NCBI RefSeq assembly: GCF_900143685.1
Contig: NZ_LT671675.1
Span: forward strand, 1,605,985-1,669,984
Reading direction: 5' to 3'
From: Parolsenella massiliensis
Lineage (GTDB): Bacteria; Actinomycetota; Coriobacteriia; Coriobacteriales; Atopobiaceae
DNA: 64,000 nt
The position numbers and the translations under genes were made by a program. The notes below the pieces were generated by a model. The model did no database searches, had not been told where the DNA came from, and saw only the letters and a program-made list of their open reading frames with translations. Below are positions 42,016 to 50,272 of the stretch, one piece after another. Position 1 is the first letter of the stretch; each line of letters opens with the position of its first letter.

Positions 42016-42930
42016 CTATTCCTGAACGGTCCGCGCCGAGAAGAGGCGCCTGACAAGCGACCCAACGTGGGAAAACGCCAGCACCACGACAACGAGCGCC
42101 ACGCCCGGCAGCACAGCGAGCCACCAATAACCCGCCGAGAGGTACTGCATGGACTCGGAGAGGATCACGCCGATCGCCGGCTCGTCGGCAGACAGCCCAA
42201 AGCCCAGAAACGTGATGGACGCCTCGTGCAGAATCGCGTGGGGAAACGTGAGCGTGGCGCCCACGAGCAGCTGCGGGAGCACGGCAGGCAGCACGTGGCC
42301 CAAAACGACCGAGCGCCGGCTCGCCCCCGCGGCACGCGACGCGGCCAGGAAGGGCTGCTCGCGCAGCTGCACAATCTCTGCCCGCAGCACGCGCGCAAGG
42401 CTCGGCCAGTGGGTGAGCGCCACGCCAATCGTGACGCCCCAGAAGCCCCGCCCAAGCGCGTAGCTCACGAGGATGAGCAGCACAATGTGCGGAATGCCCA
42501 TGACCAGGTCGATGAGCCACGAGACCACGGCGTCGGCCGCACGTCCGCCGAGCGCCGCCACGCACGCGAGCGCAAGCGCGATGACACTCGAGCAGCTCGC
42601 CGCAAGCAGCCCCACGAACACCGAGGTGGAGAGGCCCGCGAGCGTGCGGGCCAGCATGTCTCGGCCCATCCAGTCGGTGCCAAAGGGATGCGCCGCACAA
42701 GGCGCGAGGTTCTTTGCCGAGAAGTCGCACGTCACGGCCACGCCGGCCACCCCGTGCCCCACCACGAGCACGAGCGCGAGAAAGGCCATGCAACCCACGA
42801 GGCCCACGAGCATGCGCCGCCTGTTGCCCCGGCGCGCAGCGCGGCTCGCATGGAGGACCGGCGTCGCCTGAGCCGAAGCCGCCTCACGCCCTGCGGCAGG
42901 AGCCCGCCGCACCGTCCAACCCTCAGCCAT
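42016..42930 (-). CDS. ABC transporter permease, NikC/DppC-like
   Basis: The 304-residue inner-membrane permease has about six membrane segments. It shows the DppC/NikC features CAAHPFGTDWMGRDMLARTL near the first loop and the EAA-type loop EQPFLAASRAAGASRRSVVL before the last segments. The ATG at 42930 overlaps the previous permease gene by eight bases; the longer frame to 43062 is not supported. It pairs with the NikB-like permease to form the channel. Confidence 0.9.
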   Translation of the reverse strand: MAEGWTVRRAPAAGREAASAQATPVLHASRAARRGNRRRMLVGLVGCMAFLALVLVVGHGVAGVAVTCDFSAKNLAPCAAHPFGTDWMGRDMLARTLAGLSTSVFVGLLAASCSSVIALALACVAALGGRAADAVVSWLIDLVMGIPHIVLLILVSYALGRGFWGVTIGVALTHWPSLARVLRAEIVQLREQPFLAASRAAGASRRSVVLGHVLPAVLPQLLVGATLTFPHAILHEASITFLGFGLSADEPAIGVILSESMQYLSAGYWWLAVLPGVALVVVVLAFSHVGSLVRRLFSARTVQE

Positions 42931-43936
42931 GGCGCACCTGCCTCCCCTCGCGCACGCGTGGGTCAACGATGCCGTACAGCACGTCAGCGCACGCGTTTCC
43001 CACAAACACGACGAGTGCCGAGGCGAGCGCGATGGCCACGAGCAGCGGCGCGTCGCCACCAAGCCCGGCCGTCACGGCGGCCTGGCCCAGACCGGGGTAC
43101 GAGAACACCTGCTCGACGAGCACCGATCCGCCGAACACCTCGGAGACGGACGCCATCTCAATCGTGAGCGCGGGCAGCACGAGGTTGCGCAGCCCATGGC
43201 GGCACAGCAGCGCCCAGCCGCCCTCCCCGCGGCTCCTCGCGAAGCGCACGTAGTCGCTCGAGAGAACGTCGACGGTCTTCTCGCGCGTGTGAAGCGCCAC
43301 GCCCGGCATGTTCGCCACGGCAAGCACGAGCGCGGGCAGCACGAGGTGACGCAGCTTGTCGGCCCAGCCCACCTGCGCGGCGTCAACGCCCACGGGAACG
43401 GAGAATCCCAGCGGGAACCACCCGAGCCACACGGAGAACACCATGAGCGCCACGAGTCCCAGCCAAAACGCCGGGGTGGACGAGAGCAGAAGGCACGCGC
43501 CCCGGGCCACGCGATCAAACGCGCCACCCCGGCGCGCCCCCATGGCAACGCCGAGTGCCAGGCCGCCCGCCCCCGCGAGCAGCCACGCGGCGAGCATGAG
43601 CGCGGCGGAGTTCGCGAACCGCTCGCCCACGACCTGCGTCACGGGCGCGTCGAAGCGCAGGCTCTCGCCTAGGTCGCCGCGAAGCACGCCAGCCGCCCAA
43701 TGGGCGTAGCGCTGCCAGATGGGCGTGGTGGAGTCCCAGTACTGCTCGAGCCCGGCGCGTTGCTCGGCACTCATGTGCGCATAGGACGCCTGGCCCACGT
43801 TTGCCTTCACGGGGTCCACGGGCGAGGCCCCCACAAGCGCAAACGTCACGACGCTCGTGGCCAGAAGCAGCGCCGCGAGCCTCAGCAGAAGCACCAGCGG
43901 CCGAGGCAGGCGAGGCACACCACGCCTCTCTCGCAT
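42923..43936 (-). CDS. ABC transporter permease, NikB/DppB-like
   Basis: The 337-residue permease has an N-terminal membrane segment (RLAALLLATSVVTFALVGAS), five further segments, and the EAA loop SSDYVRFARSRGEGGWALLC followed by RHGLRNLVLPALTIE. These are standard for the DppB/NikB family. I use the ATG at 43936 (GGAAGGAC upstream). A GTG at 43954 is an alternative; the longer frame reaching 44146 overlaps the binding-protein gene. Confidence 0.9.
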   Translation of the reverse strand: MRERRGVPRLPRPLVLLLRLAALLLATSVVTFALVGASPVDPVKANVGQASYAHMSAEQRAGLEQYWDSTTPIWQRYAHWAAGVLRGDLGESLRFDAPVTQVVGERFANSAALMLAAWLLAGAGGLALGVAMGARRGGAFDRVARGACLLLSSTPAFWLGLVALMVFSVWLGWFPLGFSVPVGVDAAQVGWADKLRHLVLPALVLAVANMPGVALHTREKTVDVLSSDYVRFARSRGEGGWALLCRHGLRNLVLPALTIEMASVSEVFGGSVLVEQVFSYPGLGQAAVTAGLGGDAPLLVAIALASALVVFVGNACADVLYGIVDPRVREGRQVRHG

Positions 43937-43956
43937 GTCCTTCCCGAACGCCACGG

Positions 43957-45597
43957 CTACTGCCAGCTCCAGCGGTCCACGTTGTTGAGCACGGACCAGC
44001 CGTGGCCGTGCGGCTGCAGCTTCTGCCGCGCCACGGAAAGGCCGTCTCTCCTCCAGTACAGGTGGCTCACGTTGGCGAGCCACACCCACGTGGCGTCCGC
44101 CGCTGGCGCGATGCCGCCCACGCCGTCCCACTCGGACTGCTGCCACAGCGGGTAGGACGCCTCGACGTCGTCGGCGGCGAGCGCCTCGTCGAGGTAGGCG
44201 TCCACCGTGGCGTCCGAGTAGCAGGCGTAGTTCATGGTTCCCTGGCTGTGGCTAAGCTCGTAGACGTCTGCGGGCGAGTTGGAGCCCCAGCCCCACATGA
44301 TGGGGTCGCTGAACTCGTGGGGATACAAGTCGTCCCAGTTGCCGCCATGCGTCTTGACCTCGATGCCCACCTCGGCCATCTGGCTCGCGAACTCGTTGGC
44401 CATGGCCTGGCGCACGGAGTCGTCGGCAGGGTAGTACAGGTCAAGCGAGCAGCGAAGGTCGCCGCGCGCGTAGACGCCGTCATCGCCGCGCTGCCAGCCC
44501 GCCTGCTCGAGAAGCCCACAGGCCGCCTGCGGGTCGTGCTCGCAGCGCATGCCGTCGCTTGCCCACGGCATGCCGTCGCCGATGCTGTAGGCAACCTTGC
44601 CGTGGCCGCCTAGCACGTCGTCGACGATCGCCTGGCGGTCGGTCGCGAGGTTGATGGCGCGACGCACCTCCACGTTGCACGTCACATCGTTGCCGGCCGG
44701 GTAGGTTGCCTCGCCGTCCGCGCGCTCGGAGCCCGAGGCGATGGTCGGCAGCTGGATGCCGCGCGAGTCCACGGAGTCATACGAGTCGAGCGTGTAGCCG
44801 TCGATGCTCTGGTCCGCGAGCGTGGCCGAGGTGTAGGCCATGTCCACCCGCCCGGCGCGCACCGCGGCAAGCGCGGCGTCCTCGCCCATGAACACGATGA
44901 CGACGCGCTGCATCTGCGGGGCGTCACCGTAGTAGTCGGGGTTCGCCTCGAGAATGACCTGCTGGCCACGGTCCCACTGCACGAGCTTGTAGCGGCCCGA
45001 GCCGATGGGGTTCTGGCCGTAGTCGTCGCCATAGGCGTGCTCGGGCACGATGCCCACGTTCGCCAGCGTGTACAGCAGCGTGTTGCAGGGCTTGGCGAGC
45101 GAGATGGTCACCGTCGCGTCGTCCGTGGCCTCGGCGGCCGTGACCATCGAGAGGTCTGCCTGGGCGTTTCTCGCCGTGCGAATCGTGTTGATCGTGAACG
45201 CAACGTCGGCGGCCGTGAGGGGCACGCCGTCCGTGAACGCGGCGTCACCGCGGATCGCGAACGTCCACGTGAGCTTGTCGTCCGAGCAGGAATAGCCCGT
45301 GGCAAGGTCGTTCACGAAGTTCATGTCCTCGTCGGTGACGATGAGCGTGGACTGGATGAGCGGCTCGTGCACGTGCTCGCCGCAGCCCCAGTCAACGCAG
45401 GGGTTGAAGCCGGCGGCCGGCTCGTTCTCCGTGCTCATCGCAATCGTGACCTGGCGGCTCGCGTCGACGTCGGTTGAGGCCGTGGCGGCGGCGGGTTGCT
45501 CGCTGGCGCCCCCACAGCCCGCGAGCACGCCGGCGGCGGCAAGCGTCCCGGCGCCTGCCAGAAGCGCTCTTCTCGTGATGCAGCGGCCCCGTGCCAT
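43957..45597 (-). CDS. Extracytoplasmic solute-binding lipoprotein, family 5 (nickel/peptide)
   Basis: The 546-residue protein has a Tat-like/lipoprotein leader (CITRRALLAGAGTLAAAGVL then AGCGG), with the Cys near residue 29. The body is a family 5 binding protein (NPIGSGRYKLVQWDRGQQVI and LTWTFAIRGDAAFTDGVPLT). The end reads LQPHGHGWSVLNNVDRWSW, a pattern I associate with NikA-like proteins. It captures the substrate outside the cell for the two permeases and two ATPases. Context favours nickel: the operon diverges from larE-larB-larC, whose product cofactor contains nickel. The ATG at 45597 has GGGGG upstream. Confidence 0.85.
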   Translation of the reverse strand: MARGRCITRRALLAGAGTLAAAGVLAGCGGASEQPAAATASTDVDASRQVTIAMSTENEPAAGFNPCVDWGCGEHVHEPLIQSTLIVTDEDMNFVNDLATGYSCSDDKLTWTFAIRGDAAFTDGVPLTAADVAFTINTIRTARNAQADLSMVTAAEATDDATVTISLAKPCNTLLYTLANVGIVPEHAYGDDYGQNPIGSGRYKLVQWDRGQQVILEANPDYYGDAPQMQRVVIVFMGEDAALAAVRAGRVDMAYTSATLADQSIDGYTLDSYDSVDSRGIQLPTIASGSERADGEATYPAGNDVTCNVEVRRAINLATDRQAIVDDVLGGHGKVAYSIGDGMPWASDGMRCEHDPQAACGLLEQAGWQRGDDGVYARGDLRCSLDLYYPADDSVRQAMANEFASQMAEVGIEVKTHGGNWDDLYPHEFSDPIMWGWGSNSPADVYELSHSQGTMNYACYSDATVDAYLDEALAADDVEASYPLWQQSEWDGVGGIAPAADATWVWLANVSHLYWRRDGLSVARQKLQPHGHGWSVLNNVDRWSWQ

Positions 45598-45683
45598 ATC
45601 GTCCCCCAAACGGCCCGAGCGCCCGTTCGCCTCTCTCGGCGCACGGTGCCCGGCACATGCTGTCTCTTAACTTTCCAGGCTCA

Positions 45684-45745
45684 ACTATAGAACGAAAGAG
45701 TACTATCGTTCGATAGTATCCGAACAAATTGAACGAATTGTTCCG
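45684..45745. promoter_or_regulatory. Divergent control region between the ABC operon and larE
   Basis: TACTATCGTTCGATAGTA (45701-45718) is a perfect 8-bp inverted repeat with a 2-base spacer. A second inverted repeat, GAACAA (45722-45727) and TTGTTC (45738-45743), lies beside it. On the minus strand TATAGT (45689-45684) could be the -10 of the ABC operon. A regulator binding here could control nickel uptake and the lar genes together. Confidence 0.6.
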
Positions 45746-45769
45746 AAACGTGCTTCTAGGAGGCATGCC

Positions 45770-46435
45770 ATGCAGTTCGATCTCGACAAGAGCGTGCGCT
45801 ACGGCCTCGCCTACTCCGGCGGCGTCGACTCGTGCTACCTGCTTGCGGAGCTGCTCCGCCAGGGCTACGACGTCAAGGCCTACACCATCCTCGACGACCT
45901 GCAGATCACGCGCGACACGGACGACTCCGTGACGATCGCCAAGATGCTCGGCGCCGAGCAGGAGATCATCCCCATCAACATCTGGGACGGCCACGAGGAC
46001 CTGCGCGCCAACCCGTGGGACCGCTGCTACCATTGCAAGTCCATGGTGTTCGGGACCATCCTCGAGCACATGCGCGCAGATGGCCGCACCGTGCTTCTCG
46101 ACGGCACGAACGCCAGCGACCGCGAGGACCGCCGACCGGGCTTCCGCGCCATCCACGAGCTGGGCATCGTCTCGCCGCTGCGCGCCGCCGGCCTCACGAA
46201 GGACCAGGTGCGCGAGAACTCCGCCAAGCTGGGCCTGCCCACGGCCAACAAGCCGAGCTACGCCTGCTACGGTGCCTATTTTGGCAAGAACGAGGCCATC
46301 ACGCCCGAGTCTCTGAGAAAGACGGTCGACGCGTTCATGGCCTCCCACCCAGACGCGGCAGACCGCGTGCGCACCGACGGCAACATCGACCCGAGTCCGG
46401 CCGAGGCCGCCGCGCTCGCCCGAGAGAAGGCGTAG
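45770..46435 (+). CDS. larE: ATP-dependent sulfur transferase LarE
   Basis: The 221-residue protein is of the LarE/NAD-synthase-like PP-loop family. The ATP-binding motif is [18 protein letters not shown], and later come [18 protein letters not shown] and the segment [14 protein letters not shown]. The latter holds a Cys in the position of the sacrificial Cys of Lactiplantibacillus LarE. LarE inserts sulfur into the nickel-pincer nucleotide precursor made by LarB. It is somewhat shorter than typical LarE (about 270). It starts at the ATG at 45770 behind AGGAGG and leads the larE-larB-larC operon. Confidence 0.9.
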   Translation: MQFDLDKSVRYGLAYSGGVDSCYLLAELLRQGYDVKAYTILDDLQITRDTDDSVTIAKMLGAEQEIIPINIWDGHEDLRANPWDRCYHCKSMVFGTILEHMRADGRTVLLDGTNASDREDRRPGFRAIHELGIVSPLRAAGLTKDQVRENSAKLGLPTANKPSYACYGAYFGKNEAITPESLRKTVDAFMASHPDAADRVRTDGNIDPSPAEAAALAREKA

Positions 46436-46437
46436 CG

Positions 46438-47175
46438 GTGGTGACGAAGGTGCCGGGATCAACTGTCACCGAGGGAGACGTGGCCAACATCGGCTTCGCC
46501 GAGCTCGACCTCTCGCGCGGCGCCAGGTGCGGCGCGGGCGAAGTCGTCTACGGCGAGGGCAAGACGGCCGAGCAGATTGCCGGCATCGTCGACGCGCTTG
46601 TGGCGGCAGGCCAGGCCCACGTGCTCGTCACGCGCCTCTCCGCCGAGAAGTTCTCGCGCGCACGCGAGCTGCTCACCTGCGGCGTCGAGCTCGAGTATCG
46701 CGCCGACGCCCGCCTCGCTATCGCGGGCGGCATGCCCAAGGCAGACGGAAACGGCACCATCGTCGTGGCCTGCGCGGGCACGAGCGACCTTCCCGTGGCA
46801 GAGGAGGCCGCCCTCACGGCGGAGTTCCTCGGAAACCGCGTCGAGCGCGTATGGGACGTGGGCGTCGCCGGGCTCCACCGGCTGCTGGCACACACCGACC
46901 AGCTCGCGAGGGCGCAGGTCGTCATAGCCGTCGCCGGCATGGAGGGGGCGCTCGCAAGCGTCATCGGCGGGCTCGTGAGCTGCCCTGTCATCGCGGTGCC
47001 CACGAGCATCGGCTACGGCGCGAACCTCGGCGGGCTGTCGGCCCTACTCTCCATGCTCAACTCGTGCGCAAGCGGCGTGAGCGTCGTGAACATCGACAAC
47101 GGCTTTGGCGCCGGCTACCAGGCAAGCCTCATCAACCACCTGCCGGGGCGCACCTCGGCGGGTGCCCAGCGATAG
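46438..47175 (+). CDS. larB: Nickel pincer cofactor biosynthesis protein LarB
   Basis: The 245-residue protein is the nicotinate adenine dinucleotide carboxylase/hydrolase LarB. The AIR-carboxylase-like core is visible in [40 protein letters not shown] and [20 protein letters not shown]. The N-terminal [16 protein letters not shown] is also typical. It starts at GTG 46438 (or GTG 46441), two bases after the larE stop codon, and is followed by larC after seven bases. Confidence 0.92.
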   Translation: MVTKVPGSTVTEGDVANIGFAELDLSRGARCGAGEVVYGEGKTAEQIAGIVDALVAAGQAHVLVTRLSAEKFSRARELLTCGVELEYRADARLAIAGGMPKADGNGTIVVACAGTSDLPVAEEAALTAEFLGNRVERVWDVGVAGLHRLLAHTDQLARAQVVIAVAGMEGALASVIGGLVSCPVIAVPTSIGYGANLGGLSALLSMLNSCASGVSVVNIDNGFGAGYQASLINHLPGRTSAGAQR

Positions 47176-47182
47176 GAGCACC

Positions 47183-48613
47183 ATGGGCACTACCCTCTAC
47201 CTCGACTGCAGCTCCGGCATCAGCGGAGACATGACCGTCGCGGCCCTTCTCGACCTTGGCGCGAGCGAGCAGCGCCTGCGCGAGACGCTCGCCACGCTGC
47301 CGGCGCACGGCTACACCGTGGCCGTCTCGCGCGTGAAGAAGAGCGGCCTGGACGCCTGCGACTTCGACGTCATTCTCGACCACGAGCACGAGAACCACGA
47401 CCACGACATGGCCTGGCTCTACGGCACGACCGACCACGACCACGTCCACGGACACGATCACGAGCACCACCACGCCCACGCCCACGACCACCGCGAGTGT
47501 TGCAAATCAGACACTAACGGCCACGTTTCGGCCCCCAATGTGACCGATTTGCAGCACTCAGCAAGCTGTGAGGGCCACTGCCACGAGCACCATCACCACC
47601 ACGAGCACCGCTCGCTCGCCGACGTCACGGCCATCATCGACGCCTCATCCATGACCGAGCGCGCCAAGCAGCTTGCCCACGCCGTGTTCGCCAAGCTCGC
47701 CGAGGCGGAGGCCAAGGCGCACGGGGCCACGCCCGACACCGTGATGTTTCACGAGGTAGGCGCCGTCGACTCCATCGTCGACATCTGCTCGGTGGCCATC
47801 TGCCTCGACGACCTCGACGTCGCGCAGGTCATCGTGCCCTCGCTCTCAGAGGGCCACGGCACCATCCGCTGCGCGCATGGGATCATGCCCGTGCCCGTGC
47901 CCGCCGTCGTGAACCTGTGCGAGACCGCCCGCATCACGCTTGCGCCCGCACCCGTCGCAGGCGAGCTCGTGACGCCCACGGGCGCCGCCATTGTCGCCGC
48001 GCTGCGCACGGCAACGGCGCTTCCCGCCAGCTACGTCATCAGGAAAAGCGGCTACGGCGCCGGCAAGCGCACCTACGAGAACTGCTCGGGCGTGCTGCGT
48101 GCCGCCCTCATCGCCCCAGACGTCCCAGACGCGGGCGACGGCGACCGGGGCATCGTCACGAAGCTCGAGTGCGACCTCGACGACTGCACGGGCGAGGCGC
48201 TCGGCCGCGTCATCGAGCTGCTCATGGCCGCCGGCGCGCGCGAGGCACACGTCGTGCCGCTCGTGATGAAGAAGGGGCGGCCGGGCCACCAACTCGAGGC
48301 CGTCTGCGACGAGGAGCTCGCGCCCGCCCTCGAGCGCATCATCTTCGAAAACACCACGACCATCGGCATCCGCTCCATGGACATGCGGCGCCACGCACTG
48401 CCGCGAACGCCCGGCGGCGTCGAGACCCCCTTTGGCCACGTCGCCACGAAGCTCGTCGTGATGCCGGACGGGAGCGTGCGCGCCCACCCCGAGTACTCCT
48501 CGGTCGTCAAGGCAAGCGATCGCACGGGGGCGTCGTTCCAGGACGTCTTCCGCGCCACGCAGGCAGCCGCAGACGGCGCGGTCCCCGGCGCCAATGACGC
48601 GAGCGAGGCATAG
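47183..48613 (+). CDS. larC: Nickel insertion protein LarC (single frame)
   Basis: The 476-residue protein inserts nickel into the pincer nucleotide using CTP. The N-terminal part has LYLDCSSGISGDMTVAALLD. A His-rich region (about residues 65-150, for example HDHVHGHDHEHHHAHAHDH) could hold nickel. The middle has VMFHEVGAVDSIVDICSVAI, and the C-terminal part has KLECDLDDCTGEALGRVIEL. In some bacteria LarC is made by frameshifting between larC1 and larC2; here it is one frame. The segment at 47495-47558 inside the His-rich region is a copy of the intergenic hairpin repeat, adding about 20 residues with two Cys. The ATG at 47183 has TAGGAG upstream. Confidence 0.93.
   Translation: MGTTLYLDCSSGISGDMTVAALLDLGASEQRLRETLATLPAHGYTVAVSRVKKSGLDACDFDVILDHEHENHDHDMAWLYGTTDHDHVHGHDHEHHHAHAHDHRECCKSDTNGHVSAPNVTDLQHSASCEGHCHEHHHHHEHRSLADVTAIIDASSMTERAKQLAHAVFAKLAEAEAKAHGATPDTVMFHEVGAVDSIVDICSVAICLDDLDVAQVIVPSLSEGHGTIRCAHGIMPVPVPAVVNLCETARITLAPAPVAGELVTPTGAAIVAALRTATALPASYVIRKSGYGAGKRTYENCSGVLRAALIAPDVPDAGDGDRGIVTKLECDLDDCTGEALGRVIELLMAAGAREAHVVPLVMKKGRPGHQLEAVCDEELAPALERIIFENTTTIGIRSMDMRRHALPRTPGGVETPFGHVATKLVVMPDGSVRAHPEYSSVVKASDRTGASFQDVFRATQAAADGAVPGANDASEA
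47495..47558. repeat. Variable-stem hairpin repeat, family B copy 3, inside larC
   Basis: GAGTGTTGCAAATC (47495-47508) pairs with GATTTGCAGCACTC (47545-47558) with one wobble. The arm GTTGCAAATCAGACAC is almost the same as in the copy at 29701, and the loop has GGCCACGTTTCGGCCCCC. It is in frame within larC and codes for CCKSDTNGHVSAPNVTDLQH in the His-rich linker. Confidence 0.75.
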
Positions 48614-48615
48614 GC

Positions 48616-49173
48616 ATGGACAAGAGACGCCAGCGCACGCGCGACGCCATCCAGACGGCCTTCCTCGAGCTTCTCGACGAGCGAGGCTACGCAAGCATCA
48701 CGGTCCAGGACATCCTCGAGCGCTCCGGCGTGGGACGCGCCACGTTCTACGCGCAGTTCCACGGCAAGGACGACCTGCTCGAGGCCCAGGTCTGCGCCCT
48801 GTGCGACCACGCGCTCGACATGGGCGCGAGCGCACCCGACACGCCCCTCGCGCAGACGCAGCGCGCACTGGAGAACCTCCTCGAACGCGGGGGCAGCCTG
48901 CACGCCCTCATCGTGGGCGACGGGTCGGAGCACTTCGCGGACTGCCTGCGCCACGCCATCGTGCGGCGCGCGGATGCGACCGTCCCGGCGTGCCCCAAGG
49001 GGCCGGCCGCCCGCATGAACCGATCGTTTCTGCTGCACCACATCGCCACGAGCTTCGTGGGGATGGTGCGTTGGTGGGCGTGGAACGACTTCTCGGCCAC
49101 GCCGGCAGACCTCGCCCGCGACTACCTGCGCGCCATCATGCCGCTGTTTGGTGAGGATGCGCCAACGGAGTAA
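48616..49173 (+). CDS. TetR/AcrR-family transcriptional regulator
   Basis: The 185-residue protein has the TetR DNA-binding domain (RTRDAIQTAFLELLDERGYA, then ITVQDILERSGVGRATFYAQ). Its C-terminal domain contains MVRWWAWNDFSATPADLARD, typical of the TetR_C7/DUF-type helical domain. The ligand is unknown. It starts two bases after larC, so it is probably in the lar operon and may regulate it or the divergent nickel importer. Confidence 0.9.
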   Translation: MDKRRQRTRDAIQTAFLELLDERGYASITVQDILERSGVGRATFYAQFHGKDDLLEAQVCALCDHALDMGASAPDTPLAQTQRALENLLERGGSLHALIVGDGSEHFADCLRHAIVRRADATVPACPKGPAARMNRSFLLHHIATSFVGMVRWWAWNDFSATPADLARDYLRAIMPLFGEDAPTE

Positions 49174-49243
49174 AACGGAAGAACGCAATCGGAGCCCAAG
49201 CCCATGCACGCCGCGCAGGCACCCCGAGACAAGGAGCGAACCC

Positions 49244-50272
49244 ATGAGCTATCCCGTACTCGACATGCACTGCGACACGGCAGACCGCCTGGCCTGGCAG
49301 TTTCTCCCCGAGGACGTCAAGCGCACGACCGGCATGGACTTCTACGGCCCCGGTGACGCCGAGGACCCTGCCGCCTGCCGCAACCTCGCGGCCAGCCACT
49401 GCCACATCTCGCTCGACAAGATCGGCGCCACGCCGTGGGCGCAGTGCTTCGCCTGCTACGTGCCCGACGCCCTCTCGCCCAAGCAGGCCGTGAGCTTCCA
49501 CGAGGACGTCATGGCCCATCTCGCGAGCGAGGTTTCGCGCAACGAGGGCCGCGTCGCCCCCGTGACGTCGGCCTCCCAGCTGCGCGAGGTGCTCGAGGGC
49601 GCAAGCGACCCCCACGTGGCCGCCATCCACACGATCGAGAACGCCCGCATGTTCGCTGCCGACCTCGGGCTCGTCGAGCGCTACGCCCACGAGGGGCTGC
49701 TCATGGCCTCCATCAGCTGGAACTCCGCGGGCCCGCTCGCGAGCGGCCACGACACGCACGAGCACGTGAGCGAGCTGGGCGCCCAGGCCATCGCGGAGAT
49801 GGAGCGCAACCGCATCGTCCTGGACGTGTCCCACCTCAACGACGAGTGCTTCGATGACGTCTGCCGTCTGAGCAGCCGTCCCTTCGTGGCGAGCCACTCG
49901 AACTCCCGCGCCGTCTGCGGCCACAAGCGCAACCTCACCGACCGCCAGTTCGCCGAGATTCGCGAGCGCGGCGGCGTCGTGGGCCTCAACTACTGCGACA
50001 AGTTCCTCTCGAACGAGGTGTTCGAGGGTCGCGCCACCGACGTGAGCTTTGACGAGATTGCGGCCCACATCGAGTACTGGCTCGACCTCGGTGGCGAGGA
50101 CATCGTGGCGCTCGGCGGCGACCTGGACGGCGCGGACGTGCCCACGCTTCTCGACGGCGCGGACAAGATGCCCGCGTTCCAGGAGCTTCTCGGGCACCGC
50201 TTTGGCGCCACCATCACCAAGAAGCTCTGCTACGCCAACGCCCTCGCCTTCTTCGAGCGCGAGGGCCGCTAG
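49244..50272 (+). CDS. Membrane dipeptidase family (peptidase M19)
   Basis: The 342-residue enzyme begins with the zinc motif VLDMHCDTADRLAW (the HxD of family M19). It also has MASISWNSAGPLASGHDTHE, VLDVSHLNDECFDDV, FVASHSNSRAVCGHKRNLTD and VALGGDLDGADVP. These enzymes hydrolyse dipeptides, often with D-residues. No signal peptide is seen, so it is cytoplasmic. The ATG at 49244 has AAGGAG upstream; the longer frame starting at 49148 overlaps the TetR gene. Its stop codon overlaps that of the convergent HAD gene. Confidence 0.92.
   Translation: MSYPVLDMHCDTADRLAWQFLPEDVKRTTGMDFYGPGDAEDPAACRNLAASHCHISLDKIGATPWAQCFACYVPDALSPKQAVSFHEDVMAHLASEVSRNEGRVAPVTSASQLREVLEGASDPHVAAIHTIENARMFAADLGLVERYAHEGLLMASISWNSAGPLASGHDTHEHVSELGAQAIAEMERNRIVLDVSHLNDECFDDVCRLSSRPFVASHSNSRAVCGHKRNLTDRQFAEIRERGGVVGLNYCDKFLSNEVFEGRATDVSFDEIAAHIEYWLDLGGEDIVALGGDLDGADVPTLLDGADKMPAFQELLGHRFGATITKKLCYANALAFFEREGR

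Noticed and set aside
47100-47600. Frameshift between larC1 and larC2
   Set aside because: The frame is open through the whole gene; the odd segment is an in-frame repeat, not a shift.
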